64,000 bases of DNA from Streptococcus mitis (GTDB lineage: Bacteria > Bacillota > Bacilli > Lactobacillales > Streptococcaceae). The translations under genes were made by a program, and so were the position numbers. Below the pieces are notes generated by a model that saw only the letters and a program-made list of their open reading frames with translations, did not search any database and had not been told where the DNA came from. Shown piece after piece: positions 39,866 to 48,918 of the stretch. The number at the start of each line of letters is the position of its first letter. Position 1 is the stretch's first letter. The stretch covers positions 3,287 through 67,286 of the forward strand of contig MKYF01000033.1 in assembly GCA_001914195.1 (NCBI GenBank), given 5' to 3'.

Positions 39866-41320
39866 ATGGAATGGACAACCGAGCGTCGTTACAGACTTTA
39901 TCAAGATTGGACGCAAGAAGAAATTCAACATATAAAAGAAAATATAGCACAATCTCCATGGCATACTCATTACCATGTTGAGCCAAAAACAGGACTTCTC
40001 AACGATCCAAATGGCTTTTCCTACTTTGATGGCAAGTGGATTGTTTTTTATCAGAACTTTCCATTTGGTGCAGCCCATGGTTTAAAATCTTGGGTGCAAT
40101 TGGAAAGTGAGGACTTGGTTCACTTCACAGAAACTGGTGTCAAAGTTTTACCTGATACTCCATTAGATAGCCACGGTGCCTACTCTGGTTCTGCCATGCA
40201 GTTTGGCGATAACTTGTTCCTATTCTATACAGGAAATGTCCGCGATGAAAACTGGATCCGTCACCCTTACCAGATTGGAGCTTTGATGGATAAGGATGGC
40301 AAGATTACAAAGATTGACAAGATTTTGATTGACCAACCAGCAGACTCTACTGACCACTTCCGCGACCCGCAAATTTTTAACTTCAAGGGCCAATATTATG
40401 CCATCGTCGGTGGACAGGACTTGGAGAAAAAAGGCTTCGTCCGTCTCTACAAAGCTATTGACAACGACTACACAAACTGGCAAGCAGTTGGCGACCTTGA
40501 CTTTGCTAACGACCGTACTGCCTACATGATGGAATGCCCAAATCTGGTCTTTGTAGGGGAACAACCTGTCCTTCTCTACTGCCCACAAGGATTGGATAAG
40601 AAAGTTCTAGACTACGATAATATCTATCCAAATATGTATAAGATTGGGGCTTCCTTTGACCCTGAAAATGCCAAAATGGTAGATGTGTCTCAGCTTCAAA
40701 ACATGGACTATGGTTTCGAAGCCTATGCAACTCAAGCCTTCAACGCTCCTGATGGACGTGCTCTAGCTGTTAGCTGGCTTGGCTTGCCTGATGTTTCATA
40801 TCCATCTGACCGTTTTGACCACCAAGGAACCTTCTCTTTGGTCAAGGAACTCACTATCAAAGACGGCAAACTATACCAATACCCAGTCGCAGCTATCAAG
40901 GACCTTCGTGCATCTGAAGAAGCCTTCTCAAACCGTGCTCAAACCAAGAACACTTACGAACTTGAACTCAACTTGGAAGCTAATAGCCAGAGCGAGATTG
41001 TCTTACTTGCTGATCAAGAAGGCAAGGGACTTTCCATCAACTTTAACCTTGTAAATGGTCAAGTGACAGTAGATCGTAGCCAGGCTGGAGAACAGTATGC
41101 CCAAGAATTTGGAACTACACGTTCTTGCCCAATCGATAACCAGGCTACTACTGCTACGATTTTCATCGATAACTCTGTCTTTGAAATTTTCATCAATAAA
41201 GGAGAAAAAGTATTTTCTGGTCGTGTCTTCCCACATGCGGACCAAAATGGTATCCTGATTAAATCTGGAAACCCAACTGGAACTTACTATGAATTAGATT
41301 ATGGTCGCAAAACTAACTGA
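39866..41320 (+). CDS. scrB: Sucrose-6-phosphate hydrolase
   Basis: This intracellular GH32 beta-fructosidase of 484 residues splits sucrose-6-phosphate into glucose-6-phosphate and fructose. The nucleophile motif LLNDPNGF (Asp near 48) is followed by FRDPQIF with the transition-state Asp and MMECPNL with the acid/base Glu near 225. A C-terminal beta-sandwich follows. Three ATGs lie behind GGAGG; the in-frame one is 39866. It is co-transcribed with scrR, whose start lies 20 nt inside its end. Confidence 0.95.
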   Translation: MEWTTERRYRLYQDWTQEEIQHIKENIAQSPWHTHYHVEPKTGLLNDPNGFSYFDGKWIVFYQNFPFGAAHGLKSWVQLESEDLVHFTETGVKVLPDTPLDSHGAYSGSAMQFGDNLFLFYTGNVRDENWIRHPYQIGALMDKDGKITKIDKILIDQPADSTDHFRDPQIFNFKGQYYAIVGGQDLEKKGFVRLYKAIDNDYTNWQAVGDLDFANDRTAYMMECPNLVFVGEQPVLLYCPQGLDKKVLDYDNIYPNMYKIGASFDPENAKMVDVSQLQNMDYGFEAYATQAFNAPDGRALAVSWLGLPDVSYPSDRFDHQGTFSLVKELTIKDGKLYQYPVAAIKDLRASEEAFSNRAQTKNTYELELNLEANSQSEIVLLADQEGKGLSINFNLVNGQVTVDRSQAGEQYAQEFGTTRSCPIDNQATTATIFIDNSVFEIFINKGEKVFSGRVFPHADQNGILIKSGNPTGTYYELDYGRKTN

Positions 41321-42266
41321 TGTCGCCAAACTTGCAGGCGTCAGCCCAACTACCGTTTCTCGGGTTATCAATAAAAAAGGGTATTTATCTGAAAAAACCA
41401 TTCAAAAGGTTAATGAAGCCATGCGGGAATTGGGCTATAAACCCAACAACCTAGCTCGCAGTCTACAAGGAAAATCAGCTAAGTTAATCGGCCTGATTTT
41501 CCCCAATATTTCTAACGTTTTCTATGCAGAATTGATTGATAAGCTGGAACACCAACTCTTCAAAAATGGTTATAAGACCATCATCTGCAACAGTGAGCAC
41601 GATTCTGAAAAGGAACGCGAATACATCGAAATGTTGGAAGCCAATCAGGTGGACGGCATCATTTCGGGTAGTCACAACTTGGGAATCGAAGACTACAATC
41701 GTGTGACAGCACCGATTATTTCCTTTGACCGAAACCTATCGCCAGACATTCCTGTCGTTTCCTCTGACAACTATGCTGGTGGGGTCCTTGCTGCCCAGAC
41801 CTTGGTTAAGACAGGCGCCCAGTCTATCATCATGATTACAGGGAATGACAATTCTAACTCGCCAACCGGACTGCGCCACGCTGGTTTTTCTTCTGTACTC
41901 CCAAAATCTCCTATTATCAATGTTTCCAGTGACTTTTCTCCAGTCAGAAAAGAAATGGAAATCAAGAATATCTTGACCCGTCAAAAGCCAGATGCCATCT
42001 TTGCTTCGGATGACTTAACAGCTATTCTAGTCATTAAAATCGCTCAAGAATTGGGCATTTCTGTCCCAGAAGAGCTCAAGGTTATCGGCTATGATGGTAC
42101 CTACTTTATCGAGAATTACTACCCTCAACTGGCTACTATCAAGCAACCCTTGGAAGAGATTGCCTGCCTCACTGTTGACCTTCTCTTGCAAAAAATCGAA
42201 GGCAAGGAAGTCGCAACAACTGGTTACTTTTTACCAGTTACTCTTTTATCAGGAAAAAGTATTTAA
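41301..42266 (+). CDS. scrR: Sucrose operon repressor (LacI family)
   Basis: ScrR is a LacI/GalR repressor of 321 residues. The helix-turn-helix is DVAKLAGVSPTTVSRVIN at 7-24, followed by a hinge near YKPNNLARSL, and then a sugar-binding core. It is expected to repress both scr promoters and itself, since it follows scrB with a 20-nt overlap. Operator-like sites with an AARCGNTT core lie between scrA and scrB. A BOX element begins on the last base of its stop codon. Confidence 0.94.
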   Translation: MVAKLTDVAKLAGVSPTTVSRVINKKGYLSEKTIQKVNEAMRELGYKPNNLARSLQGKSAKLIGLIFPNISNVFYAELIDKLEHQLFKNGYKTIICNSEHDSEKEREYIEMLEANQVDGIISGSHNLGIEDYNRVTAPIISFDRNLSPDIPVVSSDNYAGGVLAAQTLVKTGAQSIIMITGNDNSNSPTGLRHAGFSSVLPKSPIINVSSDFSPVRKEMEIKNILTRQKPDAIFASDDLTAILVIKIAQELGISVPEELKVIGYDGTYFIENYYPQLATIKQPLEEIACLTVDLLLQKIEGKEVATTGYFLPVTLLSGKSI

Positions 42267-42370
42267 TACTCAATGAAAATCAAAGAGCAAACTAGGAAGC
42301 TAGCCACAGGCTGTACTTGAGTACGGCAAGGCGAAGCTGACGTGGTTTGAATTTGATTTTCGAAGAGTAA
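42266..42370 (-). repeat. BOX element (short, C-A)
   Basis: boxC (ATACTCAATGAAAATCAAAG) is joined to a boxA remnant (ATTTTCGAAGAGTA), with GTACTTGAGTAC between and no boxB. It starts on the last A of the scrR stop codon. Confidence 0.88.
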
Positions 42371-42380
42371 AAGCACAAGA

Positions 42381-42410
42381 AAACTCAGACCGATCTGTCT
42401 GAGTTTTTTA
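42381..42410. terminator. Bidirectional terminator, scrR/mvaA
   Basis: AAACTCAGAC pairs with GTCTGAGTTT around a 6-nt loop, with T-run on plus. It lies between convergent scrR and mvaA. Confidence 0.8.
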
Positions 42411-43682
42411 TGATCTTAAATTTTCTAAATAACGCTGGGCTGTCTCTAGGTTAAAGGTTTTATCTGCGATGAGGCGCTCGACTAGGGGAGCTACCTCGGA
42501 TTCACTAGCACCTGCGAGAAGTGCCAAGGATTTGGCCTGCAATTTCATGTGACCTTGCTGAATCCCTGTACTCACCAAGGCTTTTAGGGCAGCAAAGTTT
42601 TGGGCAAGTCCGATAGAAACGATAAGCTGGGCTAATTCTTTGGCAGAAGGATTTCCCAGTAGTTCATGACTGAGGGCTACGCGAGGGTTGAGGCCGATAG
42701 AGCCACCCTTAGTCGCTACAGGCATGGGCAGGGTCATCTCACCAACCAATTCTTCTCTTTCAAGATCCAACGTCCATTGACTAAGACCTTGATAGCGTCC
42801 ATCTCGACTGGCAAAGGCATGAGCCCCCGCCTCAATGGCACGCCAGTCATTTCCAGTAGCAATCAAAATAGCATCAATACCGTTAAAAATCCCTTTATTG
42901 TGGGTAGTTGCTCGATAAGGATCAACCTGCGCAAACTGACTAGCCAAGGCTATCTTCTCCGCAATCTCTCGCCCTTGATCCTTTTGGCGACTCAAGTAAC
43001 GAAAGGCGATACGACAGCTTGCAGTCACTAGAGAATCGGTCGCGTAGTTGGACAGGATTCCCATGAGACTTTGTCCCTGACTGAGTTCTTCTAATATTGG
43101 TTTCAAGGCTTCCAACATGGTGTTGAGCATATTGGCTCCCATGGCTTCTTGGGTATCGACATGAAGATAAACAACGAGAAAGTCTGTTTCACCTTTTATC
43201 TGCTCGACATGCAAATCACGCGCCCCGCCTCCACGTTTAACGATAGAAGGATAGGCTTGATTAGCAAGCTCCAAGAGTTCTGCCTTCTTGCTGGCAATCT
43301 TCTCTAGCGCTTGTTCAGGATCAGCAACTTGATAAAGGGCTACCTGCCCAATCATCCGGCGCTCATGAACTTGAGCAGTAAAGCCACCTGCTCGCTTGAT
43401 GATTTTACTGGCATAGCTGGCCGCAGCAACCACTGAGGGTTCTTCTGTCACATAGGGAACTGTGTATTCCTGACCGTTAACGAGAACCTCTGGGACCAGC
43501 GAATAAGGCAGAGAAAAAGTTCCCACTACATTCTCACTCAGCTGGTCTGCCACAGTCACACTAATCTGTTCATCCTGCTCCAAACTCTCTTGTCTCTCAG
43601 GACTAAGGAGCGCCTGAGCTTTTAACAGCTCGAGGCGCTCTTGGTATGATTTTTTAGAAAATCCATTCCAACTTATCTTCAT
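42408..43682 (-). CDS. mvaA: HMG-CoA reductase, class II
   Basis: MvaA reduces HMG-CoA to mevalonate, supplying isoprenoids for cell-wall carriers. The 424-residue protein has the bacterial class II architecture. It shows HERRMIGQVALYQV near 120, DTQEAMGANMLNTMLEAL near 177, and ATGNDWRAIEAGAHAFASRDG near 275 with the NAD(P)-binding and catalytic regions. A flexible C-terminal flap follows. Its start codon overlaps the mvaS stop by 1 nt, so the two are coupled. This is the standard streptococcal mevalonate pair. Confidence 0.95.
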   Translation of the reverse strand: MKISWNGFSKKSYQERLELLKAQALLSPERQESLEQDEQISVTVADQLSENVVGTFSLPYSLVPEVLVNGQEYTVPYVTEEPSVVAAASYASKIIKRAGGFTAQVHERRMIGQVALYQVADPEQALEKIASKKAELLELANQAYPSIVKRGGGARDLHVEQIKGETDFLVVYLHVDTQEAMGANMLNTMLEALKPILEELSQGQSLMGILSNYATDSLVTASCRIAFRYLSRQKDQGREIAEKIALASQFAQVDPYRATTHNKGIFNGIDAILIATGNDWRAIEAGAHAFASRDGRYQGLSQWTLDLEREELVGEMTLPMPVATKGGSIGLNPRVALSHELLGNPSAKELAQLIVSIGLAQNFAALKALVSTGIQQGHMKLQAKSLALLAGASESEVAPLVERLIADKTFNLETAQRYLENLRS

Positions 43683-44854
43683 TATTTTTCAACCTTGCTA
43701 TAACGGCGTTGGTGGTCAACAATTTCAACCAAGGCAAAATCTTGATTTTCATAGCCAGCAAACTGGGCAGAGTTTGTTTCATCCAAGTCTACTTCTTCAA
43801 AGAAGACTTTTTCATAGTCTGCAACAGAAAGGGCAGTTCGTTGGTTGAGCTTGTTCAAGCGATCTTTATCCAGATAAGCTTCATAACCTTCAACCAATTC
43901 ACCACTGAAGAACTCCGCCACAGCCCCACTTCCATAACTATAAAGGGCGATTTTATCCCCAGCCTTCAAACTATCTGTATTTTCCAAGAGAGACAAAAGT
44001 CCAAGGAAAAGTGAACCTGTATAAATGTTCCCAACCTTTTGACTGTAGAGAATAGACTGGTCAAAATGATTTTGCAAGAGATCTTTTTTCTCTTGAGGCA
44101 AGTTCTTATCCATGATTTTTTTCAAGCCTTTTAGCGCTAATTTAGGGTAAGGCAAGTGGAAACAAACAGCTGCAAAATCATCTAAGGTAAGCTGGTAACG
44201 TTTTTGGTATTCAAGCCAAGTCGTTTTCAAACTATCCAAATATTGTTGGGTAGAATAGACACCATTTACATAAGGGGTTGTCGAATAATTTGGACGCCAG
44301 AAATCCATGATGTCACGGGTTTGAGCCACATTGTCATTATTAAAGGCCATAATGCGTGGATTTTGTGTAATCAACATGGCCACACTTCCGGCACCCTGAG
44401 TGGGTTCTCCTGGAGTTTCAATACCGTATTTGGCAATATCACTGGCAATGACCAAGACCTTGGACTCTGGAGAATTTTCCACATGCAATTTGGCATAATG
44501 AAGGGCAGCTGTCGCTCCGTAGCAGGCTTCTTTAATCTCGAAACTACGAGCAAAGGGCTGGATGCCCAGCAAACCATGCACAAAGACGGCCGCAGCCTTA
44601 CTCTGGTCAATTCCTGACTCGGTAGCCACAATGACCATATCAATTTCTGCTCTTTCTTGCTCAGTTAAAATAGAGTCACTTGCACTGGCCGCCAAGGTCA
44701 CGATGTCCTCAGTTAGGGGCGCAATACTCAATTCCTTGAGTAAGAGTCCTTTGCTTAATTTTTCAGGGTCAATTCCCCTCGCTTCTGCTAAGTCTTGTAA
44801 TTTCAAGACATATTGACTGGTCGCAAAACCAATCTTATCAATACCGATTGTCAT
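43682..44854 (-). CDS. mvaS: HMG-CoA synthase
   Basis: MvaS condenses acetoacetyl-CoA and acetyl-CoA into HMG-CoA. The 390-residue thiolase-fold enzyme has catalytic Cys111 in EIKEACYGATAALHYA, and a general-base Glu region ATESGIDQSKA near 77-88. I chose MTIGIDKIGFAT at 44854 behind AGAGGT; the ATG at 44878 has no ribosome site. A GSGAVAEFFSGE segment lies near the C-terminus. It is first in the mvaS-mvaA unit. Confidence 0.95.
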   Translation of the reverse strand: MTIGIDKIGFATSQYVLKLQDLAEARGIDPEKLSKGLLLKELSIAPLTEDIVTLAASASDSILTEQERAEIDMVIVATESGIDQSKAAAVFVHGLLGIQPFARSFEIKEACYGATAALHYAKLHVENSPESKVLVIASDIAKYGIETPGEPTQGAGSVAMLITQNPRIMAFNNDNVAQTRDIMDFWRPNYSTTPYVNGVYSTQQYLDSLKTTWLEYQKRYQLTLDDFAAVCFHLPYPKLALKGLKKIMDKNLPQEKKDLLQNHFDQSILYSQKVGNIYTGSLFLGLLSLLENTDSLKAGDKIALYSYGSGAVAEFFSGELVEGYEAYLDKDRLNKLNQRTALSVADYEKVFFEEVDLDETNSAQFAGYENQDFALVEIVDHQRRYSKVEK

Positions 44855-44934
44855 ATTTACCTCTGTTTTATCATTCATTGTAAAAAATCGTTCTATACTA
44901 TTTTATCACAAATGGCAGTAAAAGAGAGAAAAAA

Positions 44935-44957
44935 GACTTGATTCACCAAATCAAGTC
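44935..44957 (-). terminator. Terminator after the ThrE pair
   Basis: GACTTGATT pairs with AATCAAGTC and the minus strand continues with six T. Confidence 0.75.
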
Positions 44958-44979
44958 GCTTATTATTCTAACCATTATG

Positions 44980-45417
44980 CTATTTTCGTAAGTGAGAATA
45001 AAGTCTGAGAATCACTGTTCCGCTAGCCATTCCAATGGAAATCACCAAAGCCAACATAACAACCAAGGTTGCACTAGCAATGGCATGACTGTAATCTCCT
45101 GTCACAAAAAAGGCAGTTGTTCGGTAGGAGAGATAACCTGGAACCAGAGGTGCCAAGATGGCTAAGATAAAGACCACAGCAGGTGTCTTATAAAGAATAC
45201 TTAAAATCTGGCTGACACAAGAACCGATAATGGCTGCAATAAAAGTAGCCACAATAACATTGGTCGGTTCTTTGAGCAAAAGATAGATTAGCCAGACAGC
45301 CATGCCCAAAATCCCTCCAGGTAAGAGCATAGAGCGTTGCACATTGAGTACGATTAAAAAAGTGATAATAGCAAGAAGACTTGCCACTGCTTGTAATAAA
45401 AAGGTTGTTAGTATCAT
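44980..45417 (-). CDS. ThrE exporter, C-terminal half (DUF3815 type)
   Basis: This 145-residue membrane protein with about five hydrophobic helices corresponds to the C-terminal half of the threonine/serine exporter ThrE family. It has PGGILGMAVWLIYLLLKEPT near 32-51 and LAPLVPGYLSYRTTAFF. In other bacteria both halves are fused; here they are separate genes 1 nt apart. Export of Thr/Ser or a related small molecule is inferred from the family. The physiological substrate in streptococci is not evident. Confidence 0.85.
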   Translation of the reverse strand: MILTTFLLQAVASLLAIITFLIVLNVQRSMLLPGGILGMAVWLIYLLLKEPTNVIVATFIAAIIGSCVSQILSILYKTPAVVFILAILAPLVPGYLSYRTTAFFVTGDYSHAIASATLVVMLALVISIGMASGTVILRLYSHLRK

Positions 45418-45418
45418 A

Positions 45419-46177
45419 TTAATTCATCAATACCAAGGCGACAGAAGTTCCTGCCCCTAAAGCAAGGGTAATGAGCAAGGATTCAAACATCTTGCTCATA
45501 CCAGAGTTTATGTGGTTAGTCATAATATCCCGAACCGCATTGGTCAAGGCAATTCCTGGTACAAAAGGCATGACTGCACCAGCTATAATCAAATCTGCCG
45601 TTGAAGGAAATCCTGTGTAGCGAGCCCAAAACTGAGCTATCATCCCAAAGACAAAGGCTCCAGCAAAGGCTGTCACAAAGGGAATTCGGATAAACTTCTC
45701 CACATAGAGGGAAAAGGCAAAACCAAATAAGGTAGCCACTCCTGCCCCGATTGCATCGTAGATATTTCCACTAAACATAATTGAGAAGAAAGGGGCACTA
45801 AAGGTCGCAGCCAGAGTCACCTGCAACTTGGTATAAGGAAGAGGTTGGGCTTGCAAGGCCGTCAAGTGCTTGAAGGCTGTTTCTAAATCAATCTGCCCCC
45901 CAACCAGCTGACGAGAAATCTGGTTTACATCGCAGACTTTTTCAATGTTATAAGAAGAGGAGGTTACGCGCTTCATACGCGAAATATTGGTGTTTTCAAT
46001 GGAAAAAAAGATAGCGGCAGGCATGGCAAGAACATTGCAATCCACAATCCCCTGCGAATGCGCAATCCGGATCATGGTATCTTCTACACGATGAATCTCT
46101 GACCCACTTTTGAGGAGAATGGTTCCAGCTAACATAATCACATCAATAACGGCATTTAATTCTTTTGATTCTTCCAT
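45419..46177 (-). CDS. ThrE exporter, N-terminal half (DUF1212 type)
   Basis: This 252-residue protein is the DUF1212/ThrE N-terminal half. The soluble start carries LKSGSEIHRVEDTMIRIAHSQG near 23-44, the conserved catalytic-like segment of the family, and SRMKRVTSSSYNIEKVCDV. At least four hydrophobic helices follow (FSIMFSGNIYDAIGAGVA; FVPGIALTNAVRDI). AAAGGAGG precedes the ATG. It is co-transcribed with the C-terminal half to build a two-component exporter. Confidence 0.86.
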   Translation of the reverse strand: MEESKELNAVIDVIMLAGTILLKSGSEIHRVEDTMIRIAHSQGIVDCNVLAMPAAIFFSIENTNISRMKRVTSSSYNIEKVCDVNQISRQLVGGQIDLETAFKHLTALQAQPLPYTKLQVTLAATFSAPFFSIMFSGNIYDAIGAGVATLFGFAFSLYVEKFIRIPFVTAFAGAFVFGMIAQFWARYTGFPSTADLIIAGAVMPFVPGIALTNAVRDIMTNHINSGMSKMFESLLITLALGAGTSVALVLMN

Positions 46178-46224
46178 GCTTTCCTCCTTTTATCAACTCC
46201 TTCTATTCTATCACAAATCTGGAG

Positions 46225-46262
46225 TCAAAAAAAATCTTTGCCATGAAATCATGACAAAGATT
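46225..46262 (-). terminator. Terminator of the gmk-stkP operon
   Basis: On the minus strand AATCTTTGTCATGA pairs with TCATGGCAAAGATT (mostly), followed by eight T. It starts 4 nt past the stkP stop. Confidence 0.85.
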
Positions 46263-46265
46263 CGT

Positions 46266-48167
46266 TTAATCACGAGAATTTTCGTGGTTCCCTTCACTAC
46301 TTGATTGAGTAGTAGCAGGTGCATTCCCTCGTTGATTTCCTTGTTGGTTCCCCTGACTTGGTGTTGTAGTAGAACCTTGGTTTCCACGTTGGGATGGTGC
46401 TGATGATGACGTTGACGGTGGTGTTTTTGGTTTGTAGATTGAAATCTTGACACGAGTCTTTGTCAAATCAACCTTTTCACCCGCTTTTGGACTCTGTTCA
46501 ACGACTGTCCCCTCAGCAGTTCCATCAGGAGCTGTCGACACTTCTACAACTTCAATATTGGCTTCTTTAATACCGACAATTTGAACGAGATTGTTTTTAG
46601 TAAATTCGAGACTAGATCCTATATAACTTGGCATAGCAACGCTGGTTACTTTCTTAGCAACGGTTAAGGTAATTGTTGAGGCCTTGCTCAAATCATAGGT
46701 TGTTCCGGCAGCTGGACTCTGTCTGAGAACGGTTCCTGCTTCACTCTCACTTGATTCTTCTTCCTCAATCTTGATGAGATTTTCAGGAACCTTCTTCTGC
46801 TTGAGTTCTGCGATAACATCTGTCGATTTACGGCCGATATAGTTACTCAATTGGAAAGATTGCTTGCCTGATGAGACAACCAAATTGATTTTCGAACCTT
46901 CTTTTCGAGTCTTTCCAGCTTCAGGATCTGTACGGATAATCCGCCCTTCTTCCACCTTTTCACTAGCCTCTGATTTCTCCTCGCCAATCTCAAAATTGGC
47001 TTTCTTGAGCGTTTCCTTGGCTTCCGCCACTGTCTGACCTGCCACATCTGGAATGGCAATGGTTGCAGGAGTTCTGGATAATATCCAAATCAGAGAAGAT
47101 GCCACCAATACAATGCTGGCCAACAAAATCATATAACGAACTCTAAATTTCCGTTTCTTAACAGGCTTGCTTGCGTAATTGTCTTCTGAAGCCTGCTGAC
47201 TAGGCTTCGCAGTCTGTGGCTTCGGACTTTGTGTTTGCACCTTAGGAATCGAAGTCAAGGTACTCTGGGATACCTTCGGTAGTGTCTTGGTGTCCGCCTT
47301 AGTAGTATCATTAAATACCAGTTTAGGCTCATTGCGACGATTATAAGACAAGCTACTAGACAAGTCCACATACATCTCTGCAACTGACTGATAACGATCT
47401 GTCAATTTCTTGGCAGTTGCCTTGATGACAACATTCTCCAAAGCCTGAGGCACAGATGGATTTTCATCAATAACTGACGGCAGTGGTTTCTGGAAATGCT
47501 GAAGGGCGATGGTCACCGCGCTATCCCCGTCATAAGGGATATGGCCTGTCAACATCTCATAGAAAATAATCCCCATGGCATAGATATCACTCTGTACAGT
47601 CGCCTTAGAACCACGAGCCTGCTCTGGTGACAAGTAATGAACTGAACCCAGCATAGAGTTAGTCTGGGTCAGACTCGTCTCAGCAAAGGCTACCGCAATC
47701 CCAAAGTCTGTGACCTTGGCAGTCCCATCTGGTGTCAAAAGGATATTTTGAGGTTTCAAGTCCCGGTGAACAATTCCTCTAGTATGGGCCAAACGCATGG
47801 CTAGGAGGATTTGTCCCATGATACGGACGGCTTCTTCATTAGAAAGAGGATAGTGTTCCTTGATATAGCGTTTAAGGTCTAGTCCAGCAACATACTCCAT
47901 TGCAAGATACTGTTGACCGTCTTCCTCACCAATATCTGTTATCCGAACGATATGAGGATGGTCTAGATCTGCCATAGCTCTCGCTTCACGCTGAAAACGA
48001 GCTACAGCTATCGGGTCCGTCTGGTAGTTGGTCCTCAGGACCTTCACTGCCACTTCTTCTCCGTCTAGAATTAAATCCTTGGCCAAATAGACATCTGCCA
48101 TGCCTCCTCGGCCAATCTGTTTCACAATCCGATAGCGTCCGGCAAAAATCTTGCCGATTTGGATCAT
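46266..48167 (-). CDS. stkP: Serine/threonine kinase with three PASTA repeats and Q/N-rich tail
   Basis: StkP is the membrane Ser/Thr kinase that couples cell-wall state to division. The 633-residue protein has a kinase domain at 12-270 with Lys42, HRDLKPQN (134-141) and DFG (154-156). A Pro/Gln/Ser-rich linker and one membrane helix near 344-362 follow. Three external PASTA units lie at about 368-435, 436-506 and 507-579. Pneumococcal StkP, as I recall it, has four PASTA units, 659 residues and no long tail. Here one unit is missing and residues 580-633 form a Ser/Gln/Asn/Gly-rich tail. The start overlaps phpP by 4 nt. Confidence 0.95.
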   Translation of the reverse strand: MIQIGKIFAGRYRIVKQIGRGGMADVYLAKDLILDGEEVAVKVLRTNYQTDPIAVARFQREARAMADLDHPHIVRITDIGEEDGQQYLAMEYVAGLDLKRYIKEHYPLSNEEAVRIMGQILLAMRLAHTRGIVHRDLKPQNILLTPDGTAKVTDFGIAVAFAETSLTQTNSMLGSVHYLSPEQARGSKATVQSDIYAMGIIFYEMLTGHIPYDGDSAVTIALQHFQKPLPSVIDENPSVPQALENVVIKATAKKLTDRYQSVAEMYVDLSSSLSYNRRNEPKLVFNDTTKADTKTLPKVSQSTLTSIPKVQTQSPKPQTAKPSQQASEDNYASKPVKKRKFRVRYMILLASIVLVASSLIWILSRTPATIAIPDVAGQTVAEAKETLKKANFEIGEEKSEASEKVEEGRIIRTDPEAGKTRKEGSKINLVVSSGKQSFQLSNYIGRKSTDVIAELKQKKVPENLIKIEEEESSESEAGTVLRQSPAAGTTYDLSKASTITLTVAKKVTSVAMPSYIGSSLEFTKNNLVQIVGIKEANIEVVEVSTAPDGTAEGTVVEQSPKAGEKVDLTKTRVKISIYKPKTPPSTSSSAPSQRGNQGSTTTPSQGNQQGNQRGNAPATTQSSSEGNHENSRD

Positions 48168-48904
48168 TCTGCATCCTCCTCGTTCATAGAAACAAGGGCA
48201 ACCGTAATGTTGTCTAAACCTCCTGCATTGTTAGCAAAACGCACGAGCGTCGCTGTTTTATCTGCCAAAGGAATATCACTGGTTACAATATCACAAATCT
48301 CACTGCCTGAAATCATGTTAGTCAAACCATCACTATTGAGCAAGAGATAGTCACCTGGCTCGAGGGTAATCATTCCAAAATCAGGTTGAACTTCATCTTT
48401 TTGACCGATAGATTGAGTAATAATATTTTTCTGTGGATGGCTAGCAGCTTCTTCTGGTGTCAATTGACCTGCCTTAAGCAATTCATTGACCAAAGAATGG
48501 TCGCTCGTCAACTGATGGTACTCTTCCCCACGAATCAAACCGATACGAGAATCCCCAATATGGGCATAGATAGCCTGATTGCCAATAATAGCAACAGCCT
48601 CTAGAGTTGTTCCCATTCCTTTATAGGCATCATCTTGTCCAAGTTGATGAATCTTTTGATTTTCAATTTCTAGGTAATTGGCGAACCATTCACGCACTTC
48701 ATTGACTGTATCGATCTGGGTATCAACCCAAGCTATACCTAGGTCTGTTACCGCCATTTCACTAGCGATATTCCCTGCGCGATGACCTCCCATCCCATCA
48801 GCTAAAATAATCATGGTACGCCCAGCTCTATTGACATAGTGGTTGACATAGTCTTGGTTATTTGTTCGTTTCTGACCAACATCTGTTAATAATGAAATTT
48901 CCAT
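48164..48904 (-). CDS. phpP: PP2C-type protein phosphatase PhpP
   Basis: This is the cognate phosphatase of StkP and removes phosphate from Ser/Thr. It is a PPM/PP2C enzyme of 246 residues. The metal motifs are RTNNQDYV near 13, LADGMGGH near 35, GDSRIGL near 118, and SDGLTNM and GGLDNITVAL near 192 and 230. It is soluble and lacks a membrane segment. The 4-nt overlap with stkP couples their production. It follows rsmB by 14 nt in the long operon. Confidence 0.95.
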   Translation of the reverse strand: MEISLLTDVGQKRTNNQDYVNHYVNRAGRTMIILADGMGGHRAGNIASEMAVTDLGIAWVDTQIDTVNEVREWFANYLEIENQKIHQLGQDDAYKGMGTTLEAVAIIGNQAIYAHIGDSRIGLIRGEEYHQLTSDHSLVNELLKAGQLTPEEAASHPQKNIITQSIGQKDEVQPDFGMITLEPGDYLLLNSDGLTNMISGSEICDIVTSDIPLADKTATLVRFANNAGGLDNITVALVSMNEEDAE

Positions 48905-48918
48905 GTGTCAGTTCCTTC

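Noticed and set aside
39690..39986. 98-codon minus-strand frame across the scrB promoter and start
   Set aside because: It covers operators and the scrB start, has no ribosome site and is low in complexity. The regulatory reading explains the DNA better.
44980..46177. ThrE split as a frameshift of one gene
   Set aside because: Each half has its own start and the split form with N- and C-terminal proteins is common in Firmicutes, so this is a normal two-gene exporter.
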